A program made the translations under genes and the position numbers. A DNA stretch of 64,000 nt from Paenibacillus xylanexedens (GTDB lineage Bacteria > Bacillota > Bacilli > Paenibacillales > Paenibacillaceae): assembly GCF_007680605.1 (NCBI RefSeq), contig NZ_VEIO01000001.1, forward strand, positions 1,364,001 to 1,428,000, in the 5' to 3' direction. This document shows, one piece after another, positions 9,075 to 18,516 of the stretch (positions are counted from its first letter, which is position 1; every line of letters begins with the position of its first letter). Below the pieces are notes generated by a model. The model was not told the DNA's origin. It searched no databases and saw nothing but the letters and a program-made list of their open reading frames with translations.

Positions 9075-10622
9075 ATGACATTTCAGGAATTAAACATTAT
9101 CCCTCCGATTTTGGAAGGATTGAAAAAAGCAAATTACAGTAAACCCACTCCGATTCAGGAGCAATCCATACCTGCCGTGCTTGCGGGCAGAGATTTACTT
9201 GGCTGTGCGCAGACGGGAACAGGTAAGACAGCGGCGTTTTCGGTGCCTATTATCCAGTTGTTGAGCCAAGGTAGCAAGCAGAAACAAGCGACTCCCGGTA
9301 AACAGTCAGATCCAAAAGCAAAATCCGTCCGTGCTATTCGCTCACTGATCTTGTCCCCGACAAGGGAGCTTGCCATTCAAATATCCGATAATATTAAAAT
9401 GTACAGCAGATACACGGACATTCGCTCCGTGGCGATTGTAGGCGGCGTGTCTCAAAGAGTACAGGAGCGCGCACTGCATCAGGGAGCAGACATTATCATT
9501 GCTACACCTGGACGCTTGATGGATCTGGTGAATCAGAAGCAGATTGATCTTAGCAAAGTAGAGATTCTTGTCCTGGATGAAGCGGACCGAATGCTCGATA
9601 TGGGTTTTATCCACGATGTGAAACGCATCATTGCCAAGATGCCGAACAAGAAACAGACTTTGTTCTTCTCGGCTACCATGCCGCCAGAGATTGTGAAGAT
9701 GGTGCAAACACTGCTGGTGAACCCCGTGAAAGTGGAGATTACTCCGGTATCATCAACGGTAGATCGTATTCAACAGTCTATATATTTGCTGGAGAAGGGC
9801 AATAAGCAGAACATGTTAAATCATATTTTGCAAGATAAATCTATCGCTACTGCACTGGTGTTTACTCGTACAAAACGCGGTGCTGATCGGGTTACGCGAG
9901 ATTTGGCCAAAAATAATGTAACGGCGCAGGCGATTCACGGCAACAAGTCACAGAACGAACGCCAACGGGCGCTGAACAATTTTAAAAGCGGTGTAACTCG
10001 TGTGCTGGTTGCAACCGATATTGCGGCGAGAGGTATCGATGTGGAGGAGTTGACTCATGTCATCAACTTCAATCTGCCGAACATTCCTGAGACGTATGTC
10101 CATCGTATTGGTCGGACAGGCCGAGCCGGGAAAAGCGGGATGGCGATCTCGTTCTGTGAGAAGGATGAGCTTCCTTTCCTGAAGGATATCGAGAAAGTCA
10201 TTAAAAAATCGATTCCCGAAGTGAAGGACCATCCTTACCCGATGACCAATACGCCTGTGTTTGCCCCAATGAATCAAACGAATCAAGGTAAACGGACAAA
10301 ACAAAGTTCCAGAACAGCTGACAGTAGATCAGGATTTAATCGCGCTACTGCGGATAAACCGGCGAAATCCAAGGCCAATCCGGCGCGTAAGCCTAGGTCC
10401 GAATGGTTTACCAAACGGGATAAAGCAACATCCGGCGGTAGAAGCGAAGAGCGTAGCTCGAATGGATCGCGTTCCGGACGTAGCGACAATCCTCAAGCCA
10501 AAGTTAAGGGTACACCGTCATCTGAGAGAGTGCGTAAAGCAGATCATAGCCAAACAGGTAGCCGTTCTACCTATCAGAGCCAGCAGCGCCGTAGCAAAAC
10601 GCGCAACGATAAGGTTAATTAA
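9075..10622 (+). CDS. DEAD-box ATP-dependent RNA helicase, RhlE-like
   Basis: All helicase motifs are present in order: Q-motif region (FQELNIIPPI.. TPIQEQSIP), motif I AQTGTGKT, Ia PTRELA, Ib TPGR, II DEAD, III SAT, V ARGID and VI HRIGRTGRAG. The C-terminal ~130 residues are basic and rich in Ser, Arg, Lys and Asn, a usual RNA-binding tail of RhlE/CshA-type enzymes. The chosen ATG follows AAGGAG closely; an in-frame ATG eight codons upstream lacks a ribosome site. Such helicases act in ribosome assembly and RNA decay, often with cold induction. A terminator follows directly. Confidence 0.93.
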   Translation: MTFQELNIIPPILEGLKKANYSKPTPIQEQSIPAVLAGRDLLGCAQTGTGKTAAFSVPIIQLLSQGSKQKQATPGKQSDPKAKSVRAIRSLILSPTRELAIQISDNIKMYSRYTDIRSVAIVGGVSQRVQERALHQGADIIIATPGRLMDLVNQKQIDLSKVEILVLDEADRMLDMGFIHDVKRIIAKMPNKKQTLFFSATMPPEIVKMVQTLLVNPVKVEITPVSSTVDRIQQSIYLLEKGNKQNMLNHILQDKSIATALVFTRTKRGADRVTRDLAKNNVTAQAIHGNKSQNERQRALNNFKSGVTRVLVATDIAARGIDVEELTHVINFNLPNIPETYVHRIGRTGRAGKSGMAISFCEKDELPFLKDIEKVIKKSIPEVKDHPYPMTNTPVFAPMNQTNQGKRTKQSSRTADSRSGFNRATADKPAKSKANPARKPRSEWFTKRDKATSGGRSEERSSNGSRSGRSDNPQAKVKGTPSSERVRKADHSQTGSRSTYQSQQRRSKTRNDKVN

Positions 10623-10635
10623 CATACAAGGAACG

Positions 10636-10672
10636 AAGCCTTCTCCGATTTATCGGAGGAGGTTTTCTTTGT
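10636..10672 (+). terminator. Terminator after the DEAD-box helicase
   Basis: CCTTCTCCGA-TTTA-TCGGAGGAGG stem with one G-U pair, followed by TTTTCTTT. Confidence 0.85.
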
Positions 10673-10728
10673 GTAAGGCTTCGATTAAAATGGAAGATAA
10701 ACGAGTTCAGTTTAGAGGAGGAAGTATT

Positions 10729-11082
10729 GTGACGGGTAGCATTATGGATTATTGTCTTGGCAAAAAAGGGGCTGTGAAGGAATTTCCATTCGGTCCTGAA
10801 ACGGCAGTGATTAAGGTAGCAGACAAAATGTTTGCACTTCTGTTTGAAGGCAATGGAGAGAATAGCCGTTTGAATCTGAAATGTGATCCGATCATTGCGG
10901 AGAACCTGAGAGAGCAGCATAAAGCTGTTATTCCCGGCTACCATATGAATAAAAAGCATTGGAATTCCGTCATACTGGATGGTTCCTTATCGAACGAGGA
11001 CATTTATGCCATGATTGATCACTCTTATGACTTGATTGTGCAGAAGCTTCCAAAGAGGATTCAGGAGACACTCAGCGAATAG
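10729..11082 (+). CDS. MmcQ/YjbR-family protein
   Basis: The 117-residue product matches the MmcQ/YjbR family, small double-wing proteins with a CyaY-like fold and proposed DNA binding. Typical features are the early YCLGKKGAVKEFPFG segment, the FALL core strand, and the PGYHMNKKHWNSVILDG motif near the C-terminus. The frame is open far upstream into the helicase gene, but GAGGAGG at 10715-10721 points to the GTG at 10729. A terminator between the helicase and this gene argues for a separate unit. Biological role unknown. Confidence 0.85.
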   Translation: MTGSIMDYCLGKKGAVKEFPFGPETAVIKVADKMFALLFEGNGENSRLNLKCDPIIAENLREQHKAVIPGYHMNKKHWNSVILDGSLSNEDIYAMIDHSYDLIVQKLPKRIQETLSE

Positions 11083-11150
11083 ATTTAATGAAGCAGATGC
11101 GATTGTAGCAGTTTTCGGTATACACAAAGATGATGAAGGAGTGGATGTGA

Positions 11151-12056
11151 ATGGATCAACAGCAGCAGATTGCCATGGTTCAACAAATGCGTCAGCATAG
11201 CTCGGGAAATGATCAGAGTCTCCAACCAAGTCTTACATATGACGTTACTGTAAAAGAATACACGATTCCTACCTCCGCCGGAGAAACCCGGGTGTTGGTG
11301 TATGTGCCGAACCCAAAAAAGAAAAACGAAGAAGCCTTAACTTGGCCCGTGTTCTTTAACATGCATGGAGGCGGGTTTGTGCTGGGTCAGGCTGACGGGG
11401 ACGACCCTTGGTGTCGTTTGATTGCAGATCGTGCAGCATGTCTCGTCGTGAACATTGATTATAAGTTAGCACCTGAGCACAAATTTCCCACGGCTGTCCA
11501 TGAGTGCTATGACGTCGTGAAATGGATGCATTCCAATGCAGATCAGTTCTCCGCTAATGCAGCTATGTTTGCTATTGGTGGTCATAGTGCGGGAGGCAAT
11601 CTGGCAGCATCGGTATGTTTGCTGAATAGGGAACGTGGGGATGAATTCCCGATTCTGCTCCAGATTATTGATTATGCTGTGCTGGATGTGGCTACAGAAC
11701 CCGAGGAGAAACCTGACTTTCCGGAAGCTATCCCAGCCCATGTGGCTAGAACGTTTAATGCAATGTATTTATCAAAACCAGAGGATGCCTCGAACCCCTT
11801 AGCTTCTCCGGTGCTTGCCGAATCACTCTCTAATTTGCCTGAGGCTCTGATTATTACTGCGGAGAGAGATTCTCTAGCTGAAGAAGCTCGTGTATATGCC
11901 GCGAAGCTGGAAGCAGACGGTGTAAAGGTGACCCACAAAGAGTACGCAGGGGCAGTGCACGGTTTTACACATCATGGCGATATTGAAATGGCTGAAGATG
12001 CTTGGTACTTGATGAGTGACAAGTTGAGGGACGTTTTTAGCCGCGCAGAAGTTTGA
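11151..12056 (+). CDS. Alpha/beta hydrolase, HSL-type esterase
   Basis: The 301-residue protein is a carboxylesterase of the hormone-sensitive lipase (family IV) group. It shows the oxyanion motif MHGGGFVLGQ at about 71-80, the nucleophile elbow GGHSAGG (Ser in GHSAG), and a C-terminal catalytic His in AVHGFTHHGD; the acid is probably in ERDSLAEE. No signal peptide is present, so it acts in the cytosol on short-chain esters. AAGGAG precedes the ATG. It is followed by a terminator and looks monocistronic. Confidence 0.9.
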   Translation: MDQQQQIAMVQQMRQHSSGNDQSLQPSLTYDVTVKEYTIPTSAGETRVLVYVPNPKKKNEEALTWPVFFNMHGGGFVLGQADGDDPWCRLIADRAACLVVNIDYKLAPEHKFPTAVHECYDVVKWMHSNADQFSANAAMFAIGGHSAGGNLAASVCLLNRERGDEFPILLQIIDYAVLDVATEPEEKPDFPEAIPAHVARTFNAMYLSKPEDASNPLASPVLAESLSNLPEALIITAERDSLAEEARVYAAKLEADGVKVTHKEYAGAVHGFTHHGDIEMAEDAWYLMSDKLRDVFSRAEV

Positions 12057-12074
12057 TATATAACGATGACGTTG

Positions 12075-12097
12075 AAGCCGCCTATGGGCGGCTTTTT
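12075..12097 (+). terminator. Terminator after the esterase
   Basis: AAGCCGCC-TATG-GGCGGCTT hairpin followed by a T run. Confidence 0.9.
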
Positions 12098-12160
12098 GTG
12101 TGTGAGAAGAAGTTTCCTTCGTGTGACCATCAAAATTCAAAAGAAATGGATTTATAATCC

Positions 12161-12190
12161 TTGTGGGCTAATCTTTCTCAGATTTATAAT
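12161..12190 (+). promoter_or_regulatory. Candidate sigma-A promoter
   Basis: TTGTGG at 12161-12166, an 18-bp spacer and a perfect TATAAT at 12185-12190 lie 44 bp upstream of the next gene. Confidence 0.45.
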
Positions 12191-12233
12191 AGTCCTGAAA
12201 GTCCATTCATTACATTTAAGATAGGAGATTAGG

Positions 12234-13787
12234 ATGAGAAAACGTCATTTTACAGCATTATTTTTAATTATGTTATTTTTGTTAAGTTGTACTTTTCCGG
12301 GGAAAGTAGCTATGGCTAGTGAGGGAGGAGCTGGAGTAAAGCAAAAGATATATTTTCAATGGATGTACCATACTTACAAGCAAAACGAAACAAAACAGCC
12401 TTTTATTCGAAAGACGATTGTAGATTATTCCACAGGTCTGTTTCGTCAAGAAGATACGGTAATTGATTTTATAGACACATCAAAGGACTATTCTTTTACA
12501 GAAGCATATGGATCGAATACAAAGAACCCCTGGATCAGGTACAGTACATTAAACACGGCATCTAACCAGCAAATTTTGAAGTATGATAGTCGATCCAACA
12601 AGGTGTCTGTAATCGGAAATGTAAGTAAATCTACGGGTACAATGGATGAAATTTATCCCGATGCGAATATGTATGTTGTCGAAAAAGGACCACGTGAGTA
12701 TCTCGTATATTCATTATCAACGAATAAGTTAATACATAGAACTAAAGAAAAACCTTCCGAACACACGAGTCTTTATGTGACAAATTTGTTATTTCATAAT
12801 GACTTCGATCCAGAACCAACGAAAGGTTCGTTATATGTTACGCCAGGGAAATATTACGTTTCTGGTCGGGGTTATGTGGACAATCCCGGTGAATATTCTT
12901 ACGAGATCAGACCAGATGGGAGCGAGCGCAGACTAGGCTCATATAGAAAAAAAGACACGTATGACTACGTCTACAAGAAAATGTTAACTTCATCTACAAT
13001 GTATAAACAAACAAGCCAAAAAAGAATGTTCAAACATGAACTGATCATAAACGGTAAGGCGCATACACTTCTCGAGTCTAACACATCCAAAGCGAAATAC
13101 ACATTCGGTGTTGCGCAGTTTAGTCCTAACGGGAAATATGTTGTACTCTGGGTGAACTATACGGAGAATGGGCGTCGCGTTCCTGGAAAGGAAGAATACC
13201 GTATATTTGACACCTCATCCGCGAAACTAATCCAAACGATTCCCATTAATACGACAGGTGGATCTTCTGCGATTGACTTCGGACTGGGTTGGGTGGATAA
13301 CAATAATACGGATCACATTATGCAATCGGGACTGCTGAATAAAGGTGCATTACGAGTCATTGGCACGAATCTGATGACACCTTCCAGAAGCGGAAATGTC
13401 ATTAACGTTTCAAGTCAGAGCGAGTACTTGTTTACATTTGACCTGGCCAATTATTTAACGATTAATGATCCTGTGCCGGTTAAATACAACGGGGAATATA
13501 TGCAATTCCAGGGTCAAGGAACATTCAGAGCGATGGATTCTACCATCTACACCCCTGTAGACGAATTGGTAAAATTAATTGATGGCACTGTAAATCGCAG
13601 TAAGGATCAGATCATCGTAAAATATCAAGACAAGTCCTTCACTCTAAATCCGGCTAAACAAATCAAGTGGAAGAATCGGATCTATTATCCTTTGAGAGAA
13701 ATCCTGACCGGGGTATCGTTAAAATTGCTGGTCGAATCCAATTCGCAAGCTTCTGAAGATTGGAAAGAATTAAGAATCGTTGATTAA
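12234..13787 (+). CDS. Secreted or lipid-anchored protein with copper-amine-oxidase-like domain
   Basis: The 517-residue protein starts with a signal sequence (MRKRHFTALFLIMLFLLSC). LLSC could be a lipobox, but AMA-S a few residues later could be a type I cleavage site. The middle (about 40-390) has no family I recognise; it contains beta-propeller-like segments such as YTFGVAQFSPNGKYVVLWV. Residues about 415-510 resemble the copper amine oxidase N-terminal (stalk) domain, ending in KWKNRIYYPLREI, a module common in Paenibacillus wall proteins. It is 5' preceded by a TATAAT promoter and followed by a strong terminator. Function unknown. Confidence 0.75.
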   Translation: MRKRHFTALFLIMLFLLSCTFPGKVAMASEGGAGVKQKIYFQWMYHTYKQNETKQPFIRKTIVDYSTGLFRQEDTVIDFIDTSKDYSFTEAYGSNTKNPWIRYSTLNTASNQQILKYDSRSNKVSVIGNVSKSTGTMDEIYPDANMYVVEKGPREYLVYSLSTNKLIHRTKEKPSEHTSLYVTNLLFHNDFDPEPTKGSLYVTPGKYYVSGRGYVDNPGEYSYEIRPDGSERRLGSYRKKDTYDYVYKKMLTSSTMYKQTSQKRMFKHELIINGKAHTLLESNTSKAKYTFGVAQFSPNGKYVVLWVNYTENGRRVPGKEEYRIFDTSSAKLIQTIPINTTGGSSAIDFGLGWVDNNNTDHIMQSGLLNKGALRVIGTNLMTPSRSGNVINVSSQSEYLFTFDLANYLTINDPVPVKYNGEYMQFQGQGTFRAMDSTIYTPVDELVKLIDGTVNRSKDQIIVKYQDKSFTLNPAKQIKWKNRIYYPLREILTGVSLKLLVESNSQASEDWKELRIVD

Positions 13788-13793
13788 TCGAAT

Positions 13794-13860
13794 AACGCCT
13801 TTTAAGGATGAAATCCGCCTGTAAGTAGCGGAAGGATTTATCCTTAGGAGGTGTTTTTTT
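13794..13860 (+). terminator. Long-stem terminator
   Basis: AACGCCT..TTAAGGAT..AATCCGCC pairs with GG..GGATTTATCCTTA..AGGTGTT, followed by seven T. The rest of 13861-14092 holds no complete gene; a short reverse open stretch at 13844-13966 is discussed in the findings. Confidence 0.85.
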
Positions 13861-14092
13861 CTATGAATTGTTGAAGTTCGTCAAACGGCGCTTCTGAGTA
13901 TGTCATCATCTTAATAAAATATATAATCCGGGCAGAGAACTCGTCGCCTGGAAACAGTGAGTCATGTTACGGCTTCAATACATCTTCGCAATAATTTTAT
14001 ATGGATCAATATCATTTTGGGGATTACAACTTTTTCATAAAGGGTAAGAGGTGTTAATTGCAGGTAATTATAGCCAAAATCAGGAGGTTCAT

Positions 14093-15250
14093 ATGAATCC
14101 AAATAACCCTTCGAGTGATATCGCCATTCTTGGCATGGGAACGGCGCTCCCCGTACACAAGGTAGCTCAGCCGGACATTGCAGAGCTTATCGCTTCTTCA
14201 CTGGTTGATCGACCGGATTTGGCGAGGTTTGCCAAGCGTATTTTCAAATCCTGTGGTGTGGAGACACGGTATACCGTGGAACCGAGTTATCTTGGAACAC
14301 TGAAAGAATGCCGTTATATCCCTTCTGGTACACAGCCGGATATTCCAACGACACGGGAACGCATGGATACATACCAGCGGGAGGCGCTCCCTCTGGCGAT
14401 TAATGCCGCGGAAGAAGCAATGCAAGACGCGCAGATCTCTCCCGAAGCGATAACTCATATAATTACGGTGAGCTGCACTGGGCAGTATCTGCCAGGACTT
14501 GATGTGCAATTGATCCAACACTTTGGACTTTCTGCTCGAGTGAACCGATTACCACTCATTTTTCAGGGCTGCGCAGCAGGGTTAAAAGCAGTTCAGATGG
14601 CCCGTGACGTCGTTCAGGGTGCCCCAGGTTCACAAGTGCTGATCGTTTGCGTTGAATTATGTACCCTTCATTTCCAGCCGGTGCAAGATCGGGAGGCACT
14701 GTTTGCTGCGTCGTTCTTTGGAGATGCCGCTTCTGCATCCATTGTGGGTACGCCAGAGGCGAGGCATAGAGACTACCTGAGTCTGGGAACCGGCTATTCG
14801 GTGTTGCTACCCGATTCGACGGAAGACATGACGTGGAAAGTGGCCGATTACGGCTATGATTTGCTTCTGTCGCCACGCATCCCGAAGTTACTTGGCAACC
14901 ATTTGCAAGAAGAACTGGGTCTCTTGCTGCAAAATGAACAGCTCCCCGAACTATGGGCAATACATCCGGGCGGACGAGGAATCGTAGATTCTGTTCAGGA
15001 AGTGATGAATTTGAAGCCGGAACAGACGAAGTACAGTCGGGATGTTTTGAGAGATTACGGCAACTTGTCTTCGAATACGATCTTGTTTGTGCTGCAAGCG
15101 ATGCGCATGGATATGAAAAAGCAGGCACAATCGTCAACGGAAGGCGTAGCCATGGCTTTTGGTCCCGGACTTATCGCAGAATTAATAAAATTCACTTATG
15201 TTCCGGCGCTAACATCGGTCATGGAGGAGCAGGATCATGTCCTTCTTTAG
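14093..15250 (+). CDS. Type III polyketide synthase
   Basis: The 385-residue protein is a chalcone/stilbene-synthase-like type III PKS. The catalytic triad is recognisable: Cys160 in QGCAAGL, His291 in IHPGGRG and Asn324 in GNLSSNT, which line up with Cys164/His303/Asn336 of plant chalcone synthase. Bacterial members condense malonyl-CoA onto a fatty or short acyl-CoA to give alkylpyrones or alkylresorcinols. CAGGAGG precedes the ATG at 14093; the frame is open further up but without a ribosome site. It starts a three-gene operon with a methyltransferase and a flavoprotein, which probably tailor its product. The exact product cannot be predicted. Confidence 0.93.
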   Translation: MNPNNPSSDIAILGMGTALPVHKVAQPDIAELIASSLVDRPDLARFAKRIFKSCGVETRYTVEPSYLGTLKECRYIPSGTQPDIPTTRERMDTYQREALPLAINAAEEAMQDAQISPEAITHIITVSCTGQYLPGLDVQLIQHFGLSARVNRLPLIFQGCAAGLKAVQMARDVVQGAPGSQVLIVCVELCTLHFQPVQDREALFAASFFGDAASASIVGTPEARHRDYLSLGTGYSVLLPDSTEDMTWKVADYGYDLLLSPRIPKLLGNHLQEELGLLLQNEQLPELWAIHPGGRGIVDSVQEVMNLKPEQTKYSRDVLRDYGNLSSNTILFVLQAMRMDMKKQAQSSTEGVAMAFGPGLIAELIKFTYVPALTSVMEEQDHVLL

Positions 15251-15965
15251 AAGATTGAGCAGTCGTGCCAGGGAAGAAGAATTGATGGATGACTTTTCCA
15301 TGGGTGGCGAAGAACTGCGTGAAGCGTTGCGACATTTACGGCGGTTGAACAAAATATTTGCTGCTCCTGGTCCCACCGTGTCCGGTGTGGAGAAGTTATG
15401 GAAATCCGTAGGTAAGCCGGATAAGCTAACCCTTCTGGACGTTGGTGCAGGTTCAGGAGATGTGAATCTGAAGCTATTGCATTGGGCGAAAAAACAAGGG
15501 ATAGATATGCAAATTACGCTAGTGGATCTGACCGAAGAGGCTTGTGAAGAAGCAAGACAGTTGTTTCAGAGCGAGCCTCGTGTTCGAGTACAGCGTGCCG
15601 ATCTAACAGCGTTGCCTGATGATTCAGCCGATATTGTGACAGGCTCACAGTTTATTCACCATTTTGAAGGAGAACAACTTGTCGATATGATTCGTCATAT
15701 GCTTCGTGCATCGAGATATGGTGTGGTTATCAACGATATTCACCGTCATCCGGTGTCTTATAAAGCGGTATGGATTACAACAAGACTTATCTCGCGTAAC
15801 CGTTATATTCGTCATGACGGACCGTTGTCGGTAGCCAAGGGATTTACAGATCAGGATTGGCAGGAACTCAAACATCGATTGAAACATGAGACAATGACCT
15901 ATGAGTGGAAACCGTTATTCCGATATTCTGTGGTGATTCCGCGAAAGGGAGGCCTCGTAACATGA
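15237..15965 (+). CDS. Class I methyltransferase of the type III PKS operon
   Basis: The 242-residue protein has motif I LLDVGAGSGDVNLKL (about 66-80), an acidic strand-2 end TLVDLTEEA, and GSQFIHHFEGE in the position of motif post-I/II, as in ubiquinone/menaquinone-type methyltransferases. Its start overlaps the PKS gene by 14 bp and its stop overlaps the flavoprotein start in ATGA, which indicates translational coupling. It probably methylates a hydroxyl or ring carbon of the polyketide; this is inferred from position. Confidence 0.87.
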   Translation: MSFFRRLSSRAREEELMDDFSMGGEELREALRHLRRLNKIFAAPGPTVSGVEKLWKSVGKPDKLTLLDVGAGSGDVNLKLLHWAKKQGIDMQITLVDLTEEACEEARQLFQSEPRVRVQRADLTALPDDSADIVTGSQFIHHFEGEQLVDMIRHMLRASRYGVVINDIHRHPVSYKAVWITTRLISRNRYIRHDGPLSVAKGFTDQDWQELKHRLKHETMTYEWKPLFRYSVVIPRKGGLVT

Positions 15966-17101
15966 TGAAATCAACCGATGTAATCATTGTTGGAGCTGGC
16001 ATTGCGGGCAGTAGCTGTGCGATCGAACTGGCCAGGCAAGGTCATCGAACGTTGTTGCTCGATCGGCAACAGTTTCCCAGACATAAAACATGTGGGGAGT
16101 TCATGTCACCTGAAACGAGGGAGATGCTGGAGCGTCTTGGCATTCATCTGTTGAATCAGGAGAAGAGCCCCAGCAGTATGGATCATGCCCGGATTACGAT
16201 GCCGGATGGTGGTGAGATTGAAGCACCTTTGCCTGGATTCGCCTATGGAATAAGCCGATATGAGCTGGATCAGCTACTGCATCAGCAGGCTTATAACGCC
16301 GGGGCCGAAATTTTAACGAAAGTGAATATTACTTCGATCCGGCAACTTGAGAATCAGAGTTATGAAGTCGAGGTGAAGCAGGGCGATGAACGGAGATGTT
16401 ATCAAGCCAAGGCGGTTATCGGGGCATACGGGAGCAAAAAGTTGAGAGGAACAAGTAGCGAAGAAGGAGTTCGGGACGAGACGATATATGTCGGTGTCAA
16501 ATCTCATTACAAAGGTATTAACATACCGGCGAGGGTAGAATTATATTTTTGTGATGGTGGTTATGTGGGCATATCTCCGATTGAAAACGACACGGTTAAT
16601 GTTGCCGCATTGTTAACACTTGATTCTGTACAGGGGAGCGGCAAGTCCGTAACAGAGATTTTGCAGGCAGCCGCGATGACGAATTCAAATCTGGCGGCTC
16701 GTTTAGCAGAAGGGGAGGCCATTCAGGGAACCCAAGTGTCCGTTGCGCCTTTGCAACTGTCTAATGTCCCGGAATCGTGGTCCGATTATCCGCATATTGG
16801 GGATACGATGATGGTCATTCCACCTCTGTGCGGAGACGGGATGTCCATTGCCCTTCGTTCCTCGATCGTATGCGCGCGGTGGACAGATGCATACCTTAAG
16901 GAAGAAATCGACTATACCACATGGCAAAGCGAGTATATACTTGAAGCGAATCGGGAGTTCGCCCCATTGCTTCGAAGAGCCAGAATGATTCAGAATCTTG
17001 CCTTTGCCAAAACCAACCGCTTTTATCCTGCTCTAGCTCGAATGTTTCCTGGGCTTGCGACCTACGTAGTAAAAGCGACGAGACTGTCTGAGATGAAATA
17101 A
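15962..17101 (+). CDS. FAD-dependent oxidoreductase of the type III PKS operon
   Basis: The 379-residue protein is a group A flavoprotein (geranylgeranyl reductase / FixC / aromatic hydroxylase superfamily). It begins with the dinucleotide fold VIIVGAGIAGSSCAIELA and a following acidic strand end (LLLDRQQFPRHKTCGE), and has the later GDxx-like motif as CGDGMSIALRS. The ATG at 15962 overlaps the methyltransferase stop and follows AAAGGGAGG. In the operon context it most likely hydroxylates or oxidises the polyketide ring, as SrsC does in the Streptomyces srs phenolic-lipid pathway. A terminator follows at once. Confidence 0.88.
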   Translation: MMKSTDVIIVGAGIAGSSCAIELARQGHRTLLLDRQQFPRHKTCGEFMSPETREMLERLGIHLLNQEKSPSSMDHARITMPDGGEIEAPLPGFAYGISRYELDQLLHQQAYNAGAEILTKVNITSIRQLENQSYEVEVKQGDERRCYQAKAVIGAYGSKKLRGTSSEEGVRDETIYVGVKSHYKGINIPARVELYFCDGGYVGISPIENDTVNVAALLTLDSVQGSGKSVTEILQAAAMTNSNLAARLAEGEAIQGTQVSVAPLQLSNVPESWSDYPHIGDTMMVIPPLCGDGMSIALRSSIVCARWTDAYLKEEIDYTTWQSEYILEANREFAPLLRRARMIQNLAFAKTNRFYPALARMFPGLATYVVKATRLSEMK

Positions 17102-17122
17102 GCTGCCGAGAGCAGCTTTTTG
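17100..17122 (+). terminator. Terminator of the type III PKS operon
   Basis: AAGCTGC-CGAGA-GCAGCTT hairpin followed by TTTTG; it overlaps the last codons of the flavoprotein gene. Confidence 0.85.
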
Positions 17123-17279
17123 TCGTTACTAGAGGTATTCGGAACAAGGATTCACAACATTTTGTATGAAAAAGCAGCAGGACTCTTTGGCAAATTGAAA
17201 AATGCTCGTATAATAGAGTCTAATGTATCATTAGAGCTAGAACTCAGATCGATTAGATGCCGAGAGGATGTTAGTAAAG

Positions 17280-18470
17280 ATGAATTATACCTTTTCCAAC
17301 CGGATTGCATCACTGCAACCGTCCATTATTCGTGAGATTTTGAAAGCTTCTTCAGGTCAAAATGTAATCCCATTCTCAGCGGGCAACCCTGCGCCAGAAA
17401 CGTTCCCGATTGAAGCGATTCGTACCTTCACCCAGTCGATTCTGGAACAAGATCCGGTTACAGCGTTGCAATATGGCATCACGGAAGGATATGTACCGCT
17501 TCGTGAAGCACTCCAGCAACACTTGGAACAGAATTTCAATACAGGTAAGCCGTCCGACCAACTCTTTATCGTGTCAGGGGCACAACAGGGGATTGAGCTT
17601 GCGTGTAAAGTGCTGTGTAATGAAGGGGATACCATTATCTGCGAAAGTCCCAGCTTTATCGGTTCTCTGAATTCCTTCCGTGCTTCCGGTGCGAAGCTGG
17701 CAGGGGTTCCGATGGAGACGGACGGTATGGACATCGATAAACTTGAGCATGCGCTCCAAACCGAGCCGAATGTAAAAATGATCTATGTTATTCCTAGTTT
17801 CCAAAATCCTACAGGCGTAACCACCAGTCTGGAGAAGCGCCAAGCGATCTATGCACTGGCTAAGAAATATGGTGTTATGATTCTGGAGGATAATCCATAC
17901 GGAGAGCTTCGATTTAATGGTGAGGACGTGCCAACGATTAAGTCTATGGACGAAGAGGGCTTGGTCATCTATGTCGGATCGTTCTCCAAAATTTTGTCGG
18001 CCGGACTGCGAGTTGGCTTTGTACAGGCTCCGCATGAAGTCGTGGAGAAGATGGTTGTAGCCAAGCAGGGGGAAGACGTACATACAGCGATGCTTCCGCA
18101 GATTCTGGCTCATCGTTTTATGACGCAGTATGATTACGCCGGGCACATCAATCACATTCGTGAAGTCTACCTCCGAAAGGCTACACTGATGATGGACAAA
18201 CTACAAGAGCATCTAGGCGATGCTGTGACCTATACTCGTCCAGATGGCGGACTGTTCTTATGGTGTGATCTGCCTGCTCATGTACCGATGGTGGATTATG
18301 CCAAAACGGCGGCTGCGCAAGGTGTAGCCGTAGTACCAGGTAACGCCTTCCTCGTAAATGAGCAAGACCCGTGCAATGCGATTCGATTGAATTTCTCAAC
18401 ACCATCTGATGAACAAATTGCCAAAGGTGTGGAGATTCTTGGACAAGTGTTAAGGAACTCGTTTTCCTAA
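17280..18470 (+). CDS. PLP-dependent aminotransferase (class I/II, 2-aminoadipate/MocR-like fold)
   Basis: The 396-residue enzyme has the fold type I aminotransferase pattern: SAGNPAPETFP near the N-terminus, SGAQQGIELACKVL at the cofactor phosphate site, the NPTG motif in SFQNPTGVT, EDNPYGELRF, and the Schiff-base lysine in SFSKILSAGLRVG. It resembles LysN-type 2-aminoadipate transaminases and the catalytic half of MocR regulators, but has no HTH domain. GAGAGGA 12 bases upstream supports the ATG at 17280; an in-frame ATG at 17268 abuts this site and is less likely. Amino-donor specificity is unknown. Confidence 0.9.
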   Translation: MNYTFSNRIASLQPSIIREILKASSGQNVIPFSAGNPAPETFPIEAIRTFTQSILEQDPVTALQYGITEGYVPLREALQQHLEQNFNTGKPSDQLFIVSGAQQGIELACKVLCNEGDTIICESPSFIGSLNSFRASGAKLAGVPMETDGMDIDKLEHALQTEPNVKMIYVIPSFQNPTGVTTSLEKRQAIYALAKKYGVMILEDNPYGELRFNGEDVPTIKSMDEEGLVIYVGSFSKILSAGLRVGFVQAPHEVVEKMVVAKQGEDVHTAMLPQILAHRFMTQYDYAGHINHIREVYLRKATLMMDKLQEHLGDAVTYTRPDGGLFLWCDLPAHVPMVDYAKTAAAQGVAVVPGNAFLVNEQDPCNAIRLNFSTPSDEQIAKGVEILGQVLRNSFS

Positions 18471-18488
18471 AACCATTGATAAATAACG

Positions 18489-18516
18489 GAAGCCGCCCCC
18501 CCCAGGGCGGCTTTTT
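18489..18516 (+). terminator. Terminator after the aminotransferase
   Basis: AAGCCGCC and GGGCGGCTT pair across a C-rich loop, then TTTTT. Confidence 0.88.

Noticed and set aside
14556-15137. Reverse ORF of 193 codons opposite the type III PKS
   Set aside because: Shadow of a gene with an intact catalytic triad.
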